From positions 1 to 22,982 of IMG/VR virus record IMGVR_UViG_3300027768_000062: 22,982 nucleotides of DNA; one strand, given 5' to 3'. This DNA comes from a virus. Of the stretch, positions 20,942-22,982 are shown piece by piece (the first letter of the stretch is position 1; each line of letters begins with the position of its first letter). Under the pieces are notes generated by a model. It made no database searches. It saw only the letters and a list, made by a program, of their open reading frames with translations, and had not been told where the DNA came from. A program made the translations under genes and the position numbers.

Positions 20942-22487
20942 AATTCTGGAGGAGGCCGAGAAAAACCTTAGAGATCCATTATGGCGTCTCAACAATTTTT
21001 ATTGGATTATCGATAAAGAGGGCCACAAAACGCGCTTCAAAATGAACTGGGCGCAAGAGGAGCTTTACCGCGGCCTCTGGTATTGTAACATTATTTTGAA
21101 GGCGCGTCAGCTAGGTGTGAGCACTTTTGTGTGTCTCTTGTATCTAGACAGGTGTCTATTCAATAGTAATTGTTCCGCAGGGATCATAGCGCATACCAAG
21201 GAGGATGCGGAAATGTTATTCAGACGAGTCAAGTTTGCCTATGAGAATTTGGCTTCAGAGCTACGCTCGATTCGTTCCGTCAATATGGACAATGCGCGGG
21301 AGCTTCAGTTCAATAATGGATCGTTGTTGCGTGTTGGTACGAGTATGCGAGGAAGCACCTTGCAATATCTTCACATCAGCGAATACGGTAAAATCTGCTC
21401 TAAATATCCGGAGAAGGCTAGAGAGATCGCTACCGGTTCTTTGAACACGATTGCAGCTGGACAATATGTCACCATCGAGAGTACGGCTGAGGGACGCTCA
21501 GGTGGATTTTATGAGATGTGTAAGCTAGCCCAGGATATGCAGGACTCTAAACAGTCACTTTCAAAGCTCGATTACAAGTTTTGGTTCTTCCCTTGGTGGA
21601 AGCATCCTGACTATACTATAAGCCATGAAGGTGTGCCGATCCCACAGGATCTAAGAGATTACTTTGATGGCCTCGATAAAAATGAAAAAATCACCCTTAC
21701 ACTAGGGCAAAAGGCTTGGTATTCCAAGAAGTACATGACGCAAGGGCTTGATATGAAGCGCGAATACCCAGCTACACCTACAGAGAGCTTTGCTACAGCT
21801 AACGAGGGTTTGTATTATGGCGCGCTGTTGACAAGAGCTAGAAATGAAGGAAGGATCAGGAAAGTTTACGAAGAAGAAAACGCACCTGTCCATACAGCTT
21901 GGGACCTTGGTTTTTCAGACAGTACGGCTATCTGGTTTTTCCAAATCTGTGGGCAGGAAGTCCATTTATTGGAATATCACGAAGACAGCGGAAAACCTCT
22001 TACACACTATCTTAAACTAGTTAAGGACAAGCCATATTCTTATGGAAAACATTTTGTTCCACATGATGCCGGGCAGCGCGAATATAGTTCTGGTGCGTCT
22101 AGGGAAGAGGTGGCCCGCGCTCATGGAATCAATTTCACAATCGTTCCTAACCTTAAGATCATCGAAGGCATTGACGCTGTCAGAAACATGATCAATCGAT
22201 GCTGGTTCGATGAAGAGAAGTGCGCTGTTGGCATCAGGATGCTAGAAAGCTATAAGCGCGGCTGGGATGATAAGCATGGTTGTTGGAAGCAAGACCCCGT
22301 ACACAATGAAGCAAGCCACGGGGCGGATGCTTTTCGCTATCTCGCGTTGAGCTTGCAGGATACAAAGCCAGGGATGACAAAAGAGGATTTAGATAGACTG
22401 AGAGCTAGAAGCGGATATGCGAATAAATCGCAACCACCACCTTTTCATAGGCCACAGTCGATGCCTACCCAGGCGTATCGATTCTAA
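20931..22487 (+). CDS. Terminase large subunit (packaging ATPase and nuclease), 518 aa
   Basis: The motor that cuts concatemers and drives DNA into a phage prohead. ATPase part: a Walker A of the KARQLGVST type (57-65), Walker B YLHISEYGK with Glu151, and the coupling motif ESTAEG (183-188). Nuclease part: the three acidic residues of the RNase H-like fold, Asp325 (AWDLGFSD), Asp379 (PHDAG) and Asp466 (HGADAFRYL). All motifs are complete and the length is normal, so it should be active. It overlaps the small subunit by 11 bp. The C-terminal tail (KSQPPPFHRPQSMPTQ) is duplicated in broken form at 1024-1065. No portal gene follows, which is where nearly all tailed phages have it. Confidence 0.95.
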   Translation: MKSEILEEAEKNLRDPLWRLNNFYWIIDKEGHKTRFKMNWAQEELYRGLWYCNIILKARQLGVSTFVCLLYLDRCLFNSNCSAGIIAHTKEDAEMLFRRVKFAYENLASELRSIRSVNMDNARELQFNNGSLLRVGTSMRGSTLQYLHISEYGKICSKYPEKAREIATGSLNTIAAGQYVTIESTAEGRSGGFYEMCKLAQDMQDSKQSLSKLDYKFWFFPWWKHPDYTISHEGVPIPQDLRDYFDGLDKNEKITLTLGQKAWYSKKYMTQGLDMKREYPATPTESFATANEGLYYGALLTRARNEGRIRKVYEEENAPVHTAWDLGFSDSTAIWFFQICGQEVHLLEYHEDSGKPLTHYLKLVKDKPYSYGKHFVPHDAGQREYSSGASREEVARAHGINFTIVPNLKIIEGIDAVRNMINRCWFDEEKCAVGIRMLESYKRGWDDKHGCWKQDPVHNEASHGADAFRYLALSLQDTKPGMTKEDLDRLRARSGYANKSQPPPFHRPQSMPTQAYRF

Positions 22488-22588
22488 GAGAAAAATGTAG
22501 ATGGGCTGCTGATTTGGTCTACTCCCATTATAGAGTTCAGTAAAATCATTAACGTTTCTGAACCGATCCAAACTTCATGCAAAATCAT

Positions 22589-22894
22589 TCATGGATGCGG
22601 ACTAATCGCCAATACAGAAATTACGCCTTTCGCGGGCCCATAATGCCAGAAAATGCGGTAAGCTCCTGGAGTATTGTTTTGAACATATGCCTCGAATACA
22701 TCCTCGCCATTTTTTCCTTTTTCTCTAGAGTATTTATGCGTTTTGAGGGATGGGTGCTTCAAATTTGTTTCCAGGTATCCTAAAGCCTTATGTATTGCTT
22801 TATAAACAGCTTTTTTGCTTGGGGTATTCTCTAACTCTTCGAGCTGTTTATCGGCAATTTCACTGAATTCCAGTTCAAATTTCATTTTCGACAT
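22589..22894 (-). CDS. RelE/ParE-fold toxin paired with the AbrB-type antitoxin, 101 aa
   Basis: A small toxin of the RelE superfamily, probably an mRNA interferase. The pattern KFELEFSEIADKQLEEL, KALGYLETNLKHPSLKTHKYS, DVFEAYVQNN and GAYRIFWHYG, ending VISVLAISPHP, matches a RelE-like group with this characteristic PHP end. I start at ATG 22892-22894 (AGAGGG 13 nt upstream); ATG 22885 is an alternative, and the frame opens further up at a TTG. The antitoxin's stop (22875-22877) lies inside it, so translation is coupled. It converges with the terminase gene across a 101-bp gap (22488-22588) in which I see nothing. Antitoxin first, toxin second, unlike the HigBA pair. Confidence 0.85.
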   Translation of the reverse strand: MSKMKFELEFSEIADKQLEELENTPSKKAVYKAIHKALGYLETNLKHPSLKTHKYSREKGKNGEDVFEAYVQNNTPGAYRIFWHYGPAKGVISVLAISPHP

Positions 22895-22982
22895 ATTTTG
22901 CAAAAGACCCTCTGCTTTTTACTTTCCCCTTTCCGACCTGTTCAATGCCTTCTCGTAAAGACTTCAATGCTTGTGGATTTCT
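22884..22982. repeat. Terminal copy of bases 1..99 (circle overlap)
   Basis: These 99 bases are identical to the first 99 of the window. The antitoxin frame runs through the joint and ends properly on the other side, so the molecule is circular or a head-to-tail concatemer of a 22,883-bp unit. A 99-base overlap is also a typical k-mer length of short-read assemblers. Confidence 0.95.

Noticed and set aside
21099-21125. Large terminase seems to lack the Lys of a classical Walker A
   Set aside because: KARQLGVST is a common variant in large terminases, with the basic residue placed earlier; not a defect.
1-22982. CRISPR array, tRNA or rRNA genes
   Set aside because: No regularly spaced long repeats with unique spacers and no cloverleaf or rRNA-like sequence were recognised. 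The 11-bp phased boxes are far too short and close for a CRISPR.
22884-22982. Terminal repeat as a transposon or phage end duplication
   Set aside because: It is exactly 99 bases, and a gene is continuous only across the joint, so an assembly overlap of a circle is the simpler reading.

Overview
The window is one complete circular element of about 22.88 kb. Its first 99 bases are repeated exactly at its end (1..99 = 22884..22982), and one gene reads cleanly across that junction, so the unit is 22,883 bp. Base composition is moderately AT-rich, genes are tightly packed with good Shine-Dalgarno sites, and TGA is a stop. The gene families (ParA with a ribbon-helix-helix partner, HigBA- and RelE-type toxins, RusA, TnpB) point to a Gram-negative bacterium. 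I cannot name the host; an intracellular gammaproteobacterium or a chlamydia-like bacterium would fit, but that is a guess.

Layout. (1) 22.5-1.1 kb: a RelE-type toxin with an AbrB-type antitoxin across the junction, then a truncated Tn3-type resolvase and a broken copy of the large terminase tail. It looks like the scar of an insertion between the terminase and the virion-type genes. (2) 1.17-7.39 kb, plus strand: a 347-aa unknown protein and a 1724-aa multidomain protein with a zinc-protease motif, like phage internal or ejected proteins. (3) 7.4-10.4 kb: accessory genes, including a small membrane protein, a DUF2442 protein, a solitary TnpB with both end hairpins, a Cro-like regulator and two unknowns. 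(4) 10.4-13.3 kb: maintenance block with a HigB/HigA module, an RHH protein and ParA (all minus strand), then a tyrosine recombinase (plus strand). Short boxes spaced exactly 11 bp apart lie at four places in this block, and a 13-7-13 inverted repeat shaped like a recombinase core site precedes the recombinase. (5) 13.3-18.4 kb: replication block with a hairpin-rich leader, an AlpA-like protein, an SF2 helicase, a TOPRIM/SF3-type primase-helicase and a repeat-dense, AT-cored region that I propose as the origin. (6) 18.4-22.5 kb: a SpoVG-like protein, two unknowns, RusA and the small and large terminase subunits.

Taken together this is a plasmid that keeps itself (ParA/RHH, recombinase, two toxin-antitoxin pairs), replicates with its own primase-helicase, and carries DNA packaging genes and an ejection-type protein. 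I find no portal, capsid, tail or lysin gene. It is therefore either a decayed phage-plasmid or a satellite that would need another phage's particle. The most interesting points are this gene set, the 11-bp-phased box system, the loxP-shaped site, the structured leader with a minus-strand terminator, and the origin-like region.
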